A stretch of DNA of 64,000 nt from Hysterangium stoloniferum (Eukaryota; Basidiomycota; Agaricomycetes; Hysterangiales; Hysterangiaceae), in the NCBI GenBank assembly GCA_015178975.1, contig WHVD01000191.1:1-64000 (forward strand). Reading direction: 5' to 3'. The notes below the pieces were generated by a model. That model did not search any database, was not told where the DNA came from, and saw only the letters and a list, made by a program, of their open reading frames with translations. Within the stretch, counting starts at the first letter, position 1, and each line of letters opens with the position of its first letter. Below, in pieces: positions 32,076-43,265 of this stretch. Made by a program: the position numbers and the translations under genes.

Positions 32076-32287
32076 GTATTCCCCTATTAGGTCAAGACCT
32101 TTGAGACCTTTCTAGAAAAATGATGTCAACTTGATTTTTATATACTCACTTACTTGAATATTTTGCCCCTATGAGTGTTTTAGTTGAGACAGGTGCTAGT
32201 AGAATACAAATATTCAAAAAATCACAAAAAAGTAAGAAATCATTCTTATCTTCTTGTTTTATATCTCCTCCTCTCTTTCTACCCCAG
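32076..32287. other. Short segment after the split family B LTR
   Basis: Polypurine-like tract in reverse at 32076-32091, then unassigned sequence; probably the degenerate 3' interior of the family B element. Confidence 0.4.
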
Positions 32288-32729
32288 TGTCACAACTGTC
32301 ACAAGTCACAACATTGTCACAAACATTCAAAGGTAATATTTGACAACTCTTCAACCCATTGAATTCAACTCGATAAACTCAAACATTATTCAACAACATC
32401 AAATCTCTTTTGACATGTCTCATTTCGACATCACAAATGATTTCATTATTAGATCATAATATAGTCATAACAATACAAAGAAAAGCATAAAAGAGCCATA
32501 AAAGAAGCGAGGGAAGTCAGTCAAAATATCTGTAAATTAGTGTCATATTTACATATAATCAAAATCTAACTTGTCGAACTTCTTTGACAACACTTCTGTG
32601 AGTTCTCACGATTGGCAAATAGCCTCTTACTTCATCGACAGGGTGAATATATATTTCGTCGAACGAGGCTTTCAAGTTCGATCAATAGAATAATATTCAA
32701 CTTTATTGAAGAATATTCGATTCGTGACA
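32288..32729. repeat. LTR, family C (about 415-442 bp)
   Basis: TGTCACAA...GATTCGTGACA; aligned with the copy at 36982-37475. Three successive TGTCACAA/GTCACAA motifs make the left edge ambiguous (32288, 32297 or 32315). Shared features include TCGTCGAA(C/T)GAGG and a GAAGGAAGTCAGTCA-like phrase. Confidence 0.65.
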
Positions 32730-32732
32730 CCC

Positions 32733-34151
32733 TGTTAAGAACTGAAAACTGACTGATGTCGGTAGGCCAATGGGAACCAATCGGAAGGACTTGGCTTCAG
32801 CTTATGTGCTGCGCCCTCGCAATACATATCTGTCGGGTGTCCTTAAATTTTGGACGGGCAAAGACTAGTTCTAATGAGTTCCTCTCGGCAAGCTGCCAAT
32901 TGGAAATGAAGGATAAGTCGAGAGTCAGGCCAAGGGGTCAGGGACCGAGAGTGGGTGAGCACACACAAAGGTGGATAGTGAGATACTTAATATAAGACTT
33001 CTAGGGAGAATATCTGAAAACTATTAAGTATACCAAATTCTAATATACTCTAAAGGTCATTTAAACATCTGGGATGTGATTCAAACATAATTTGGTTTTT
33101 AAAACTTTCAAAAAGTTTTAAACTCTCTCATACATTACAAACTAATGAATCTTTCTGGACACAAGTAGACAATAAAAAAAATTAGTAGTTTGAAACACTA
33201 ATACTTTTAAAAAATAGATACCTTTAAATAGTCCATTCCATGCATATGTATATCATTGGCACCTCTAAATACATATGTATTACTTCAGAATGGATCTGTC
33301 AATCTGAACAGATTTCTGCTTGATTCAACATACCCAGAATATATAGGGGGTTTTACTTAATAAAGACAGCTGTGGTATGAAAAATTTCCAATAATATTTT
33401 ACATATTTTACATGGAAATAACTACATTACAACTTTTAAAAAACAAAGTACTAATAAAAGTATTAGTAGACGTCTGTAAAAAGAAGGAAATTATATACAA
33501 TGGAATTTGTTAAATAACTATGGGTTGTATAAGATGTAATATGGAGAACTATTTCTGATGGTTGTTTTTTGATGATATAATTGTTTCAGAATAGATATCA
33601 CTATTTAAAGATGGAGTTTTGTAAAAATAAGACTTTTATTAGTAAATATTTGAGATTATAGTAATTATAAACACCCTCCTAGAGGTGTAAGAGGGTATTC
33701 TGAGTCAAAATCTGATTACCTAGTAACTACAACTACAGCAGGTTCATATACAAATCTTCAGCATCTAGAAAATACTAGGAGAAGAGCAGAAAACGGTATT
33801 GACAAATAAGCTTGACTAGGAACGGGAAGGTTACAATTAGTTCAGAGGCCATGAAATAACCGAGAGTGGGATTATGAGAAAAGGAAATAGTCTGAGGGTT
33901 ACAAGTATATATAGACATATGTGAAACATAGAGTAGAATGGATCATCATAATAAAAAGGGGATGTATCAGAGTTTAACCAGATAGTATGAGTATATTTTG
34001 ATGGGGGCATAAATGGAGTTTGATCACCGTGAATGCATATGTCAGCATCAGGAGTCCGACGGTTACCAATGTGGTGACTTGAATGCTAACTTGAAATGTC
34101 GATAGGCAGCGATAACCTCGGGGACCATCGGGTTGTGACACGGTCGTAACA
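32733..34151 (-). repeat. Decayed LTR-like unit with internal repeat insertion
   Basis: Starts TGTTAAGAACTG, contains GGACTTGGCTTCAGCTTATGTGCTGC as in the family A and chromovirus LTRs, and ends GACACGGTCGTAACA, as chromovirus LTRs do in reverse. At 1.4 kb it is too long for one LTR; 33515-33665 is a dispersed repeat also seen at 25340-25490. It precedes a copy of the antisense gene in the arrangement of the 3616 element, so it is read as that relic's 3' LTR. Confidence 0.5.
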
Positions 34152-34189
34152 CACCCAGTCTCAGTGAAGAGGACAATGTCAAGGCCCTA

Positions 34190-34834
34190 TCCTATGTCAA
34201 CAGCTACAGGCAGCTGAGAAGTGGGAACAACTTTGTAAGGAATGGGAGGCCACCAAGAAGAAGCAAAAGGAGGCAGATGATTGTAAGGTGGTGCTGGCAT
34301 TGAAGAGGAAGGCCCCAATGATGTGAGGAGTAGAGGGAGAGGAGAGGTAGAGGTAGAGGAATTGCAGGGTCATCCAAGGTGAGTATGAACCTTGGCTGAT
34401 CTGTTCTACAGGTGAAGAGGAGGTGTATTATTGTAGAGGACAAGGATGATGAGGATGAGGATGAAGAGGAGGAGGTCAGGGGGTCTAAACAGTGAGTAAT
34501 GTTTCTTTTTATTCTATTTTTGTCTTGATACTTTTTTCCTTATAGGAAGACTCCTGTTTCAGGGAGTCTGTCATGTGTGGGATGTGCAGCAGTGTGCATC
34601 TGTTGCACTCCCATGGGCTTCAACAGGGCCTGTGTGCAGTGCAACAGGAGCAAAAAGGGTTGCAGTCTGGCAACCATGTCATTGGAGTCAGTGATGGAGC
34701 CACTGAAGGAGATTGGGGAAACCCTCAAAGGGATCTTGGACATTCTAGAGGTAATGGCATACTGTCAAGCAGAGGAGTGGTGGGCCAGAAATGACAGTAG
34801 GACAGAAACGGGGGTACTGGTAGGAGCAGTGTGA
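34190..34834 (+). pseudogene. Fourth, diverged copy of the antisense coiled-coil/Zn2Cys6-like gene
   Basis: Coiled-coil remnants (QLQAAEKWEQLCKEWEATKK) with a stop lie before 34380. An intron ends at 34411, the acidic exon is 34412-34491 (DKDDEDEDEEEE), a second intron ends at 34545, and the third exon 34546-34834 is open. That exon has C-x2-C-x6-C-x8-C-x2-C-x6-C (with two additional cysteines inside) followed by a helical C-terminus. The sequence is otherwise very different from the copies at 968 and 4655, so the survival of the six-cysteine spacing and of the three-exon plan points to past selection on the protein. Confidence 0.75.
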
Positions 34835-35874
34835 GGAGTATGCTTTTACCACATTTTTATTGTGGTAAAACACTCCTTTTATTTTATTATATTTTACACA
34901 TTCTATTCATATTTTTCTATCTTTTATATTCTTCGAATATTGCATCATTTCATTAGTTCGAAGCATTGTGTATACTTGTGGGTGCACTCGGCACCAAATG
35001 AAACTCAGACACACTTTTACCCAAGAACCACCACTCATAAGACATAAACTAGGTCTACTACGAGCAGTGATCAGGGTAACGTGTCAGCTACTACATAGGT
35101 AGCAATATCTGAACTATCTAACACTTCTGGCCTCGAACTGTAACAGTTGAGGCCTCCACTCAAATCATCCATCTTCCCATTCTACTCATTTCTTCGTATA
35201 TAGAACAGTCAGAACTTATACCACTCTTCACAAGCAGGGATGCCAATGGAGAGTCAGGATGGTTTTGGACTTATAAATTGGTCTGGGCCAAATCTACTAG
35301 CTCCAAGGAGGAGCAAGTCAGTGGATCATGAGGAGGAACCAGAGGGGCCTCCAATAGAGACTTTACAGTAGGAATATAGTTGTTTTAATAGTGACATGGA
35401 TAGTCAGTCTTAAGACAACAAGAAACAAGGAAAAGTGGGGGTTCTGGGGATGTAACAGAGGTATTGGGTCAGCAAGTATGACTATAGGTTGGAGAGGCCA
35501 AAATACAATTGGGGAAGATAAAAAGAAAAGAAAAAGAGACATAGGGTGACAAGGAGTAATGGTAATGTGTCCAAGGGTATTGGTATTGAGAACCTGGGTA
35601 AGAAGAGTTTCAAATGGTCCCTTAAATACACTAGTCTGATGACTTCCAGAGGTCCAACAGTGTGGATATTAGGTGGCTAGAGTCAGTGTTTTGGAAATGA
35701 TGGAGGCCCAAGGAGCTGATTTGTTGAGTACATGGTTGCTGGTCCCCTTGTAAGGCAGATGTCCCATTGTTTAGCCATAAGTCAGTGTGCTGGAAAGAAA
35801 GAAAGAAAGAAACACACAAGCAAGGTGGAAACTGCAAACATGGCAAGTGTAGGACTGGCCTTAAAATGTAAAGA
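34835..35874. other. Decayed chromovirus interior with LTR fragment
   Basis: Around 35535-35575 sequence matches the 3' flank of pol in the 3616 element (AGAGACATAGGGTGACA), and 35606-35626 resembles the reverse of the integrase GPF region. 34960-35050 resembles, in reverse, part of 36300-36430. No open gene. Confidence 0.5.
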
Positions 35875-37850
35875 TGTTATGACCAGAAAACCTGCCAGAC
35901 TCTGGGCACTAACGTATATGACCTGCACCTGTGAAGAGTGGTGGAAGTTCTAACCGTTCTATATACGAAGAATATTGACCATTTAGGTACGACATGAAGA
36001 TGTATTGACTATCTAAGTCTAATACAGACCGAACATGTATTGACTACTTAGTTCAATATGGTTGAGTGAAATAGCTATCTAAAGTAGAGTAGAGAGCTAA
36101 AACGAATAAGGAGAATTGACTGTTAAGTACAATTCTGAATGACTGCTCGAGTGTAGAAGAGAGTAACAAGAGAGTCAAATAACAGAGTAGCACAGATGTA
36201 GTCCACATGGATTGAGATAAAGGTGGAGTTTCGACTGGTACAGTTCGAAACTCCGATTGCATAGATAGTTAAAGCCCATCTGTGATGGTCAAGACAATAC
36301 CCCAATCACAACTTACAGGACACTAACTGGTGTCTGGGTAAGTCGTGGTTGTGGGGTAAAAAGTGTCTGAGTTCTAACTACCAGCACTAGAATACATAAG
36401 TCTGGCGTGTATGCGCCCACAAGAGTCAATGTACTGAATGCATAGGCTGTCGAACTAAATATATGCGTATGATAAAATAAGGAGAAAATAGAAATAATAA
36501 TGGAAATATAGTGTGGGCTCTTCTGGACTATATTTTGGAGTATATTTCACAGTATCTCTCACAGCACCCTACATGCACCAATTATCAGTTTACTGGAATA
36601 CCCACTGGACTCCAGACATCAGACCTGTCCATGCTCGACCTTCGTTATTTCATGTATCAGTCACTGGAATACCCACCAGAACCCGCTCCTGTCTATCTCC
36701 AACCCTGTCCTATGTACCAGTCACTGGACTCCACTCAGAAAACCCATCAGCTCTCTAACTGACCCCCATTCCCATTATGGTCAAAAGACCTGTCACAATT
36801 CAGACTCCATTTCCACCCCATTCCCATTATGGTTTAACTACCTGTCACAATTCGGACTCCGCTCCACTCCATTCCATTCCTAACACCAAATCTGGTGTTT
36901 ACTTATCTCATTTCATGTTTACTAGTTTAGATTTCATTATTACTGGATTTGGTATGTTATACATTCCACAGTCTATATAGTCTGTGTCACAAATGTACAA
37001 ACTCAAATTTCGATAATATTCAATTTAATATTTCTTCAACATTTCTTTGACATTCCTTCGACTTTCTGACTCAATTTCCAACTCAACTTCCAACTCAACT
37101 ATTCTTCAACAATATCTTCGACAATCTCGAATATCTTCAACTTGTCTCAGTTTGATGTCATTGATGATTTCACTTTGATATCATATTATCATCATAGGTA
37201 AATGATATATAGTATATAAGGGCAATGATAGGAACGAAGGAAGTCAGTCAGAAAACCTGTATTATATTATATTATTACTGTATTATATAATCGTCAAACT
37301 TTTTCCGAGTCCTTCTTCGACTTAATTATTTGTCAGCCTCTGTATTCTATCTTTGCCTCACACTTTATCAACAGGACAAATTAATACTTCGTCGAATGAG
37401 GTATCTTTATTCAATATTGTTGAATATTCTTCAATTGTTTATTTGACTTTATTGAGTAAAATTTGATTTGTGACAGTCTGGCAGATGTTGTACATACAAT
37501 CCAGTCAGAAAATCAGCTTAGATTCTCCCCAGTAATCTCAGTACATTTTCTGCTCTATTCTCCTCTTTGAAACACATTGCTCTTACCTCGTCAGAGCCCA
37601 TGGGCTCTGACCCATCTATCACTCGACCTCCAACTCATCACTGCCCAACCTCTCGACCTCCATGGAATTCCCACAGTCGACCCTCCGACCTCTCAACCCA
37701 CCAACTACTCCCAGACTCCCCAGGATTCCCATCTGCCCGTCTGAAATTGGACAACACGATCTTGCAAGGGTGCAGCATATAAGCTGAAGTCAAGTCCTAC
37801 TGGCTTTCCTGTGGGTTTCTCTGGAAACCCTCTGATAAGCTCTGCATGCC
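35875..37850 (+). repeat. Chromovirus-family LTR interrupted by two insertions
   Basis: TGTTATGACC at 35875 begins an LTR of the 2161/16301 family. It is broken at about 35922-36562 by about 640 bp (partly repeated at 25555-25650 and 34960-35050), resumes with CAGCACCCTACATGCACC, is broken again by the family C solo LTR, and continues to about 37835 with the U5-like end, where the terminal CCTAACA is lost. Confidence 0.7.
36982..37475. mobile_element. Solo LTR, family C, with target duplication
   Basis: TGTCACAAATG...GATTTGTGACA inserted in the TATA region of the chromovirus-family LTR, with GTCTG on both sides as target duplication. Terminal 10 bp are inverted (TGTCACAAAT / ATTTGTGACA). Coordinates may be off by one or two bases. 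Confidence 0.8.
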
Positions 37851-38610
37851 TCTTAACAAAAGACAAAAGGGATCTAAAATGTTTCAACAAGCTGTATATT
37901 GGAAAAGCAGCCAACAAAATTGTGAGATTGCATTGGGAAACCATTTCACAGTTGTTTATAAAAGAGGTAGTCATGGCATGGAGGTACTGGAACAGTGGGT
38001 GTTCAGTGGGAGCTCTATAGGTAGTTCACATATACATGGGACACCAAACTGAGAGAGTACCAGGAGAACCTAAGAATGGGTGGCCAGCAGTGCCTCCATG
38101 CCCTGGCTGAACTAAAGAGAGAAGGTGATTGAGTGTCAGAGGACTGGACTAAGTACCCAATACCTAACAATCAATGGATTGTAAGTGGGTGGGTGTGTCA
38201 CATCCAAGGACTGCCAAAAAACAAGAACCAACTTTGTCAAAAAGACCTAAAAAAATGTTTTCCTTGCAGACATGGATAACCAAAGAATGGAGTTTTCAGG
38301 GTGACAACCTTGGTAACAATGTTGTCCAAGTGTACTGAAGAGAACTGGGTCGACCGGTAGAGCTGAAAAGCAAAGCAGGAGAGCTGAAAAACAATAAAAC
38401 AGGAGGAATGTAAGGAGGATTTAAGTATTAAGGAGTGGATGCATTGCAAGGAGAGGTTGGCCAACTATCGTACAGAAAATGTAGCATGCAATTGTTATGT
38501 GTATGGGGGCCCAGCGCTAGCTTTACACTGTTTTTGACTCAGTTGCCAGTGTTGGCATGTCCAAGGACTTTTCAGCCTTAGCAGCTTGAGCTGTGGTATT
38601 GTTGAGAGGA
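37851..38610. pseudogene. pol: Degenerate pol debris of the family B element
   Basis: Mostly unassignable, but CAATCAATGGATTG at about 38166 matches the reverse of the pol segment encoding PLIDWI in the 3616 element (9484-9500). No frame is open over a useful length. Confidence 0.4.
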
Positions 38611-38611
38611 G

Positions 38612-40064
38612 ACTTGTTTGCCATGTGTCCCAAGGTGCCACACCAGAGGAAGAGATCATTGTCCTTTCATCATTGCCTTTCCTCAGGCATCAGCTTACCA
38701 TCTGTACTAAGTACAGTACTTAAATCATCCTTTGGCTTGGCTATGGAGGTTCTAGTTTTGCTGTTTGAGGCTGCGGCATCATTAGGAGTTGAATCAGTCC
38801 TATTTTTCTTTTTAAACTTCTTCAAGGGGTTGTCACCATTGTTATTGGTTGACAAGGGTTGTTCACTGTCTTGGTTTGTCTTTGTCAGATGGTCTGAGGA
38901 GGTTTCTTGGTTGATTTCAGCATGCTGTTCCCAGTATTGAGTGTCACATTGCTGAGCTTTCATGAACATGTCAATGAGTGTAGTCGGCTTGCCATCACCT
39001 CGACAGATGTTGTCCTTAAGACAGGATGGGAGGCCCAAATAAAACCCATGATGTAGGGTGGACTCACCCCAATTGATGAGTGTAGCAAGGGAGTTAAACT
39101 GAACAATGTATTTGGTGATCCACTGGCTGTCTTTTATTTTAATATTGGCTAAAGTGGTTTCAGCATCACCAACTGCATTGTGGGGTCCAAAATTAAGTTT
39201 GAGCTCTGTGATGAAAAACGTGTGATTGTTGAGCCACCCAGGTTGATAAATATCAAGATTATTGAGTGCCAGTTGAACCAATTCACAGTGCCCTGAAGAA
39301 AGGATAAAGCAAATATAACTTTGCTTCTGTCAGTAGCAAATTTGTCAGGGTGGTCATTGAAATTCAAGTTGCATTGCATAAGGAATGGCTGCAACTTTGA
39401 GGTATTGGTTCCATGGAAAATATGGGGTTCCTTAACCTTGACATACCAGGCAGCCTTCCCTTGATTGTTTTCAAGGAAAGCAGTAAGCCCTTCAAGTGCT
39501 ATTCTGAGACTGGGTTCAGGAATTACTACAGAACTGTGAGATGTGCCTGCCAAATTATTGCCAGAATGATGAGAACCAGAATGTAAGCTGTAGTGTGAAC
39601 TCGAAGCTCTGCCACCTGGAATACCATGATAAGAGCTGGGGTAAGAGTTGTGATAAGAACTATGATGGGAACTTGGGGGTCCATAACCAATACTGGGATG
39701 GGGACTATGATGGGAGCTCATGGGCCTGCCACCAAAACTGTGATGAGAACTGGGAGGTCCACTACTGTGAGAGCTAGGTGGGCCACCACTGGGAATAATA
39801 CCATGATGCAAACAGTTGTGGATTGGATGAGAAGGGGGTGAGAAATACTGGAAAATACTTCCACCAGGTGCTTGGGGGAACTGGAAGAGGCCTTGACAGG
39901 CTTGCCAGGATCCAAGCATTGGAGGTATAGATCTGAAGTGTTGTCAGTGGGCATCCAACATACTGTTGATCAGTGGTATAAATTGTAACCCTCCTGATAG
40001 CTTCTTGTCTAGCATCAAAGGGGTTCATTATTCGAGGAATAACAGTTTGTGAGATTGAGTTCAA
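38612..40064 (-). pseudogene. gag: Family B gag, frameshifted, zinc knuckle lost
   Basis: Adjacent to the 5' LTR at 40071. Frames: 40064-39774, then 39919-39149 (Ser/His/Pro-rich N-terminal region followed by EPHIFHGTNTSKLQPFLMQC), then 39281-38670 (NFGPHNAVGDAETTLAN, KYIVQFNSLATLINWGE, GLPSCLKDNI). It is homologous to the gag at 9898-11189, so the two families belong to one clade. After 38670 two stops occur, and the knuckle reads FLWCGTLGHMANKS, with the first and last cysteines replaced by Phe and Ser. Confidence 0.85.
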
Positions 40065-40068
40065 ATAT
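40058..40068 (-). other. Primer-binding site of family B, complementary to its own LTR
   Basis: Minus strand: after the LTR end the interior reads GT then ATATTTGAACT. The same 11-mer on the plus strand at 30111-30121, in the other family B LTR, shows AGTTCAAATAT on the minus strand, 34 nt downstream of TATAAAG. The geometry is identical to the chromovirus at 11213-11223. The adjacent LTR (40071) carries two mismatches. Confidence 0.65.
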
Positions 40069-40070
40069 AC

Positions 40071-40733
40071 TGTTAAGATCTAAGCTGGGAAGAGAGGGAA
40101 TGCTCTAAGTTGGAGGGCCAATGATGGGAAATGAGTTAATTGGGGCTGATGATAGAGATTGTACTAGTTGGGAGGTCTGACTCAATAACTATAGTGGAGC
40201 TTGGCTTAAACTTATGTGTTATGCCCTTGCATGAACTGTCAGGATGCTCTGGTATTTCAAACAGAGCAGGTAGTACAATATGAGTAAGAGTCAACACTTA
40301 GCTTAATTGACCAGAGGGCCAAACCACTAAGAGTTGAGGGGTAGATTGCAGCTTGCTGAAGACCACTCTTTAAGAATATGGCAATGAGAGAGGAAGGTGA
40401 GAAAGTAAGAGGGGCTAATCTAAGTTGATATTCAAACTGAAGAACTGTAGTATACATGGAAAGAGCTTTATACATATGTACTACATCGAGATGGGTGATC
40501 AGAAGGCTGATCAGAGAAGTGAAGTGTAGGACAGGTCAAAGGGAAGTGATGATGAGGTAAGGAACAATAAAAACTAATGTATGGTACTAAACAACAATAT
40601 TAGGTGGCAATAAGGAGTATACATGGAGACAGGAATGGAGGAGCAGATGGAGCAGAGACAGAATGGGATGAGACAATGAGGGTTTCTTGGTGAAAAGCAA
40701 GGTGCAGGGGTCTGAAACAATGGAATCCTAACA
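40071..40733 (-). repeat. 5' LTR of family B (663 bp)
   Basis: TGTTAAGATC...GAATCCTAACA. Aligns with the split LTR at 27333-32075. Flanks TATAC and TGTTC are not duplicates because the left flank is element interior. Confidence 0.85.
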
Positions 40734-41876
40734 TGTTCCCACAGATTGTCCTTGGCTCTTGATCAAAGCCTAAGAATTCCATGTCAATGCTGAGGTTGTT
40801 AAAATATGTTATTGTGTTGCAAGCCATTGAGAGCACTCAGTCTTGCAATGCACTCTTTTTTTTAATGTAGTATATTTGAAAATGCTCAGCTACATAGTAC
40901 ATTACAGTAGCTTAGTAATATGAACTTAACCTCATACATTTTCTTTATACTGTCAACATCATAAAGAGGTGGATGTTAAGTGTTCAGTGAGGACCTCAAG
41001 TGATAACAATATTGCGCGTTTGTCTGAGATGTCAGATCATGTTTAGTTGCGTCGACCGTTACGTTTACGTCGTCGAAGTCTCCCTACTAGTACGCACCAG
41101 CGGCACAAGGAAGTCTGTGTCAAAAACGCTCCTACTGCACCTGAACATCGATGAGTATGATCGTTTAGTGCATTTCTCTCTCCATTTTTGCTGTCAATTT
41201 CTTGATCAGTGCCTACTGCTAGTCAGCCTGACAGATCCGGGGACCGTAAACAGGAGTGAGGAATTAAGTAAGGCAAGGCGCCGTTACTCACCGAAAAACC
41301 GCAGGCCGCTTCGATATCATTGTGACGGATGTGCCGACCTCGTAAATGTTCCCGACACAACAACATCTAAAGTCACTTTTGGTGTATGGACGTTTCCATC
41401 AACAGGCAGTAGTTGTTAGTGAAGTGGTTTGCCAACACACACTTCACTTATTAAATTTTTCAACATGTATATAATCGGGCGTCCGCTTCATTCGGGGTTT
41501 TTAAGCTCGTCGTTTTAACTTTTAACACTTGTATTGTTATAAAACAAAGCTGTATAAACATAGAACGGACCGAACTTTATTAAATGAGGCTACCTCTTCC
41601 AATCCCGGAGGCGCTCTGCCACCAGATCATTTTTGCTCCATGAAGACGATTTTAAAATGTTGCAACACAAAAACGAGGAGCGGGACGAATATTCCGACCG
41701 CCCCAGTGTCCAACAAAATAGTCTGCATCCAAAATATAGAAGCTGGAATGTTGTTTCTGAGACGCTAAATTGAGGTGACAGATATTTGTGTCATATTGAT
41801 GGGTTAAATGTACATGCTTCAATACAAAGTACAAAATCATCGAATCCATTTACTGAGTAAAATGATGGTAAATCTT
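40734..41876. other. Boundary between repeat region and gene-rich region
   Basis: To about 40990 the sequence is CpG-poor repeat. From there CG dinucleotides become common. A plus ORF 41000-41419 (139 codons) has no recognisable family and is interrupted by plausible intron signals; I cannot tell whether it is a gene. The rest is the 3' flank of the aldolase-type gene. Confidence 0.4.
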
Positions 41877-43265
41877 CTACTTGAGGAATGCGCCATTAGT
41901 CTCTTCAACGAGGGCGCTATACTCGGGCATGAATCCTGCGTAACTAGAAAAGAAAGAAAAAGATAATCAATCAGCCTATGTCATTATTTGCTGAAACAAA
42001 AAAATCGGTAATACTAACGAAACGGCTGCATCTGCGAGAGTTGCATTGGAATACGCCGCGTCCGCATCGTCGATGATCTGCTTAGGAATTCCATTGGCGG
42101 CTGCTGCTTCGACCATGAGTTGCACCTGGCAAGCATTCTCGAGTCCCCTGAAGAGATGCATAGCCTCATCGACGGTGTTTCCAAGCGTGAGTGCACCGTG
42201 ATTCTATGAAGTTTCAATAGCCGCAATATTCAGTATCCAGTAACGATCGAGAATATGCGGGTGACAAACCTGGAGAAGGACTGCTTTGTTTTTAGGCCCA
42301 ATGGCTTTGGCGATGCGTGCGCCTTCCTCATGGGCGAGTACGACCCCTCCAAAGTTCCTATACATATATAGGTAAGTATTGTCTCACCCACTTGTAAATT
42401 GGAAACTCACGCATAAACAGACAGATTATTATAGAAAATGGTTGAATCCTGTGTCAGCATATCAATCGGTTTGCCAAACACCGACCAAGCACGTGCATGA
42501 ATTGAGTGGCAGTGTGCTGCAGCCTGAACATCGGGTCGAGCTTCATGGATGGCACTGTGAATGTAAAAGCCTGCGGCATTAATAGGAAGTTGTGCCCCGT
42601 CTTCAGTGACGTAGCCTTCTGGGTCTACGAGAACTAAATGCGAAGCCTATGCCGAAGAGATTAGGCAAGAAAGTTGAATTTATAATGTGGAAAAGATGGA
42701 CCTTCATGGATGAGTAATGCTGCAGAAAGATTCATGAGAAGGAACACAACCGTGACTAATTGATGGATTTCCATACCACACAGATTGGGTTCATCCAGTA
42801 ATGTCTGTAATGGAAAAGTATCAAAGTTATCCGCTCGAGGTGTGTATCGTTTCTACCTACCCTGGTTTAACAGGGTCACGGACCTGAAAGTATACGTTTT
42901 ATCAAATCAGCCGTTCTTTTATTGCTTAGGGGGCTACTTACAGTAATGTGTCCAGCAGCCCCTTCAGCATAACCCATCTTTCCCCAGAATCTGAATGCAG
43001 CAGCCTAATTACCCACAGTGAGTCCTCGACAAGTCCTAATGCAATACAAAATCGAGGAAGGACAGACCATGTGCTCCTTTATCCATTGCCGCTCCGCATA
43101 CTTGTCGCCTTTGAAGTCGGGAATATCATCCAAACGTACAGTCCCTGACTTGTTGCCTCTCCACACACGCTCCAGCGGGTTCTGAGGGAGGTTTTCAAGA
43201 GCTTGATGGGGTTTCTTAAGACTCTCAACAGTCTGTACGACTTGGGTAGTTGCGACGGGGGCCAT
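41877..43265 (-). CDS. Class II aldolase/adducin N-terminal domain protein
   Basis: Nine exons: 43265-43068, 43004-42942, 42883-42861, 42804-42777, 42719-42702, 42646-42411, 42357-42270, 42203-42019, 41943-41877, totalling 906 nt (301 residues) in one frame, introns about 50-75 nt. The whole protein is one class II aldolase/adducin head domain: AEGAAGHITVRDP near residue 82, NAAGFYIHSAIHEARPD, the zinc-binding AHCHSIH (His155 and His157) and NHGALTLG (His220). Family members are zinc-dependent sugar-phosphate aldolases or epimerases, or non-enzymatic adducin-like proteins; fungal single-domain members are mostly uncharacterised, so the substrate is unknown. It is transcribed away from the ADAM gene at 44349 over a shared 1.1-kb upstream region. 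Confidence 0.92.

Noticed and set aside
41000..41419. 139-codon plus ORF as a gene
   Set aside because: No family resemblance, no clear start context, plausible intron signals inside; left as unassigned.
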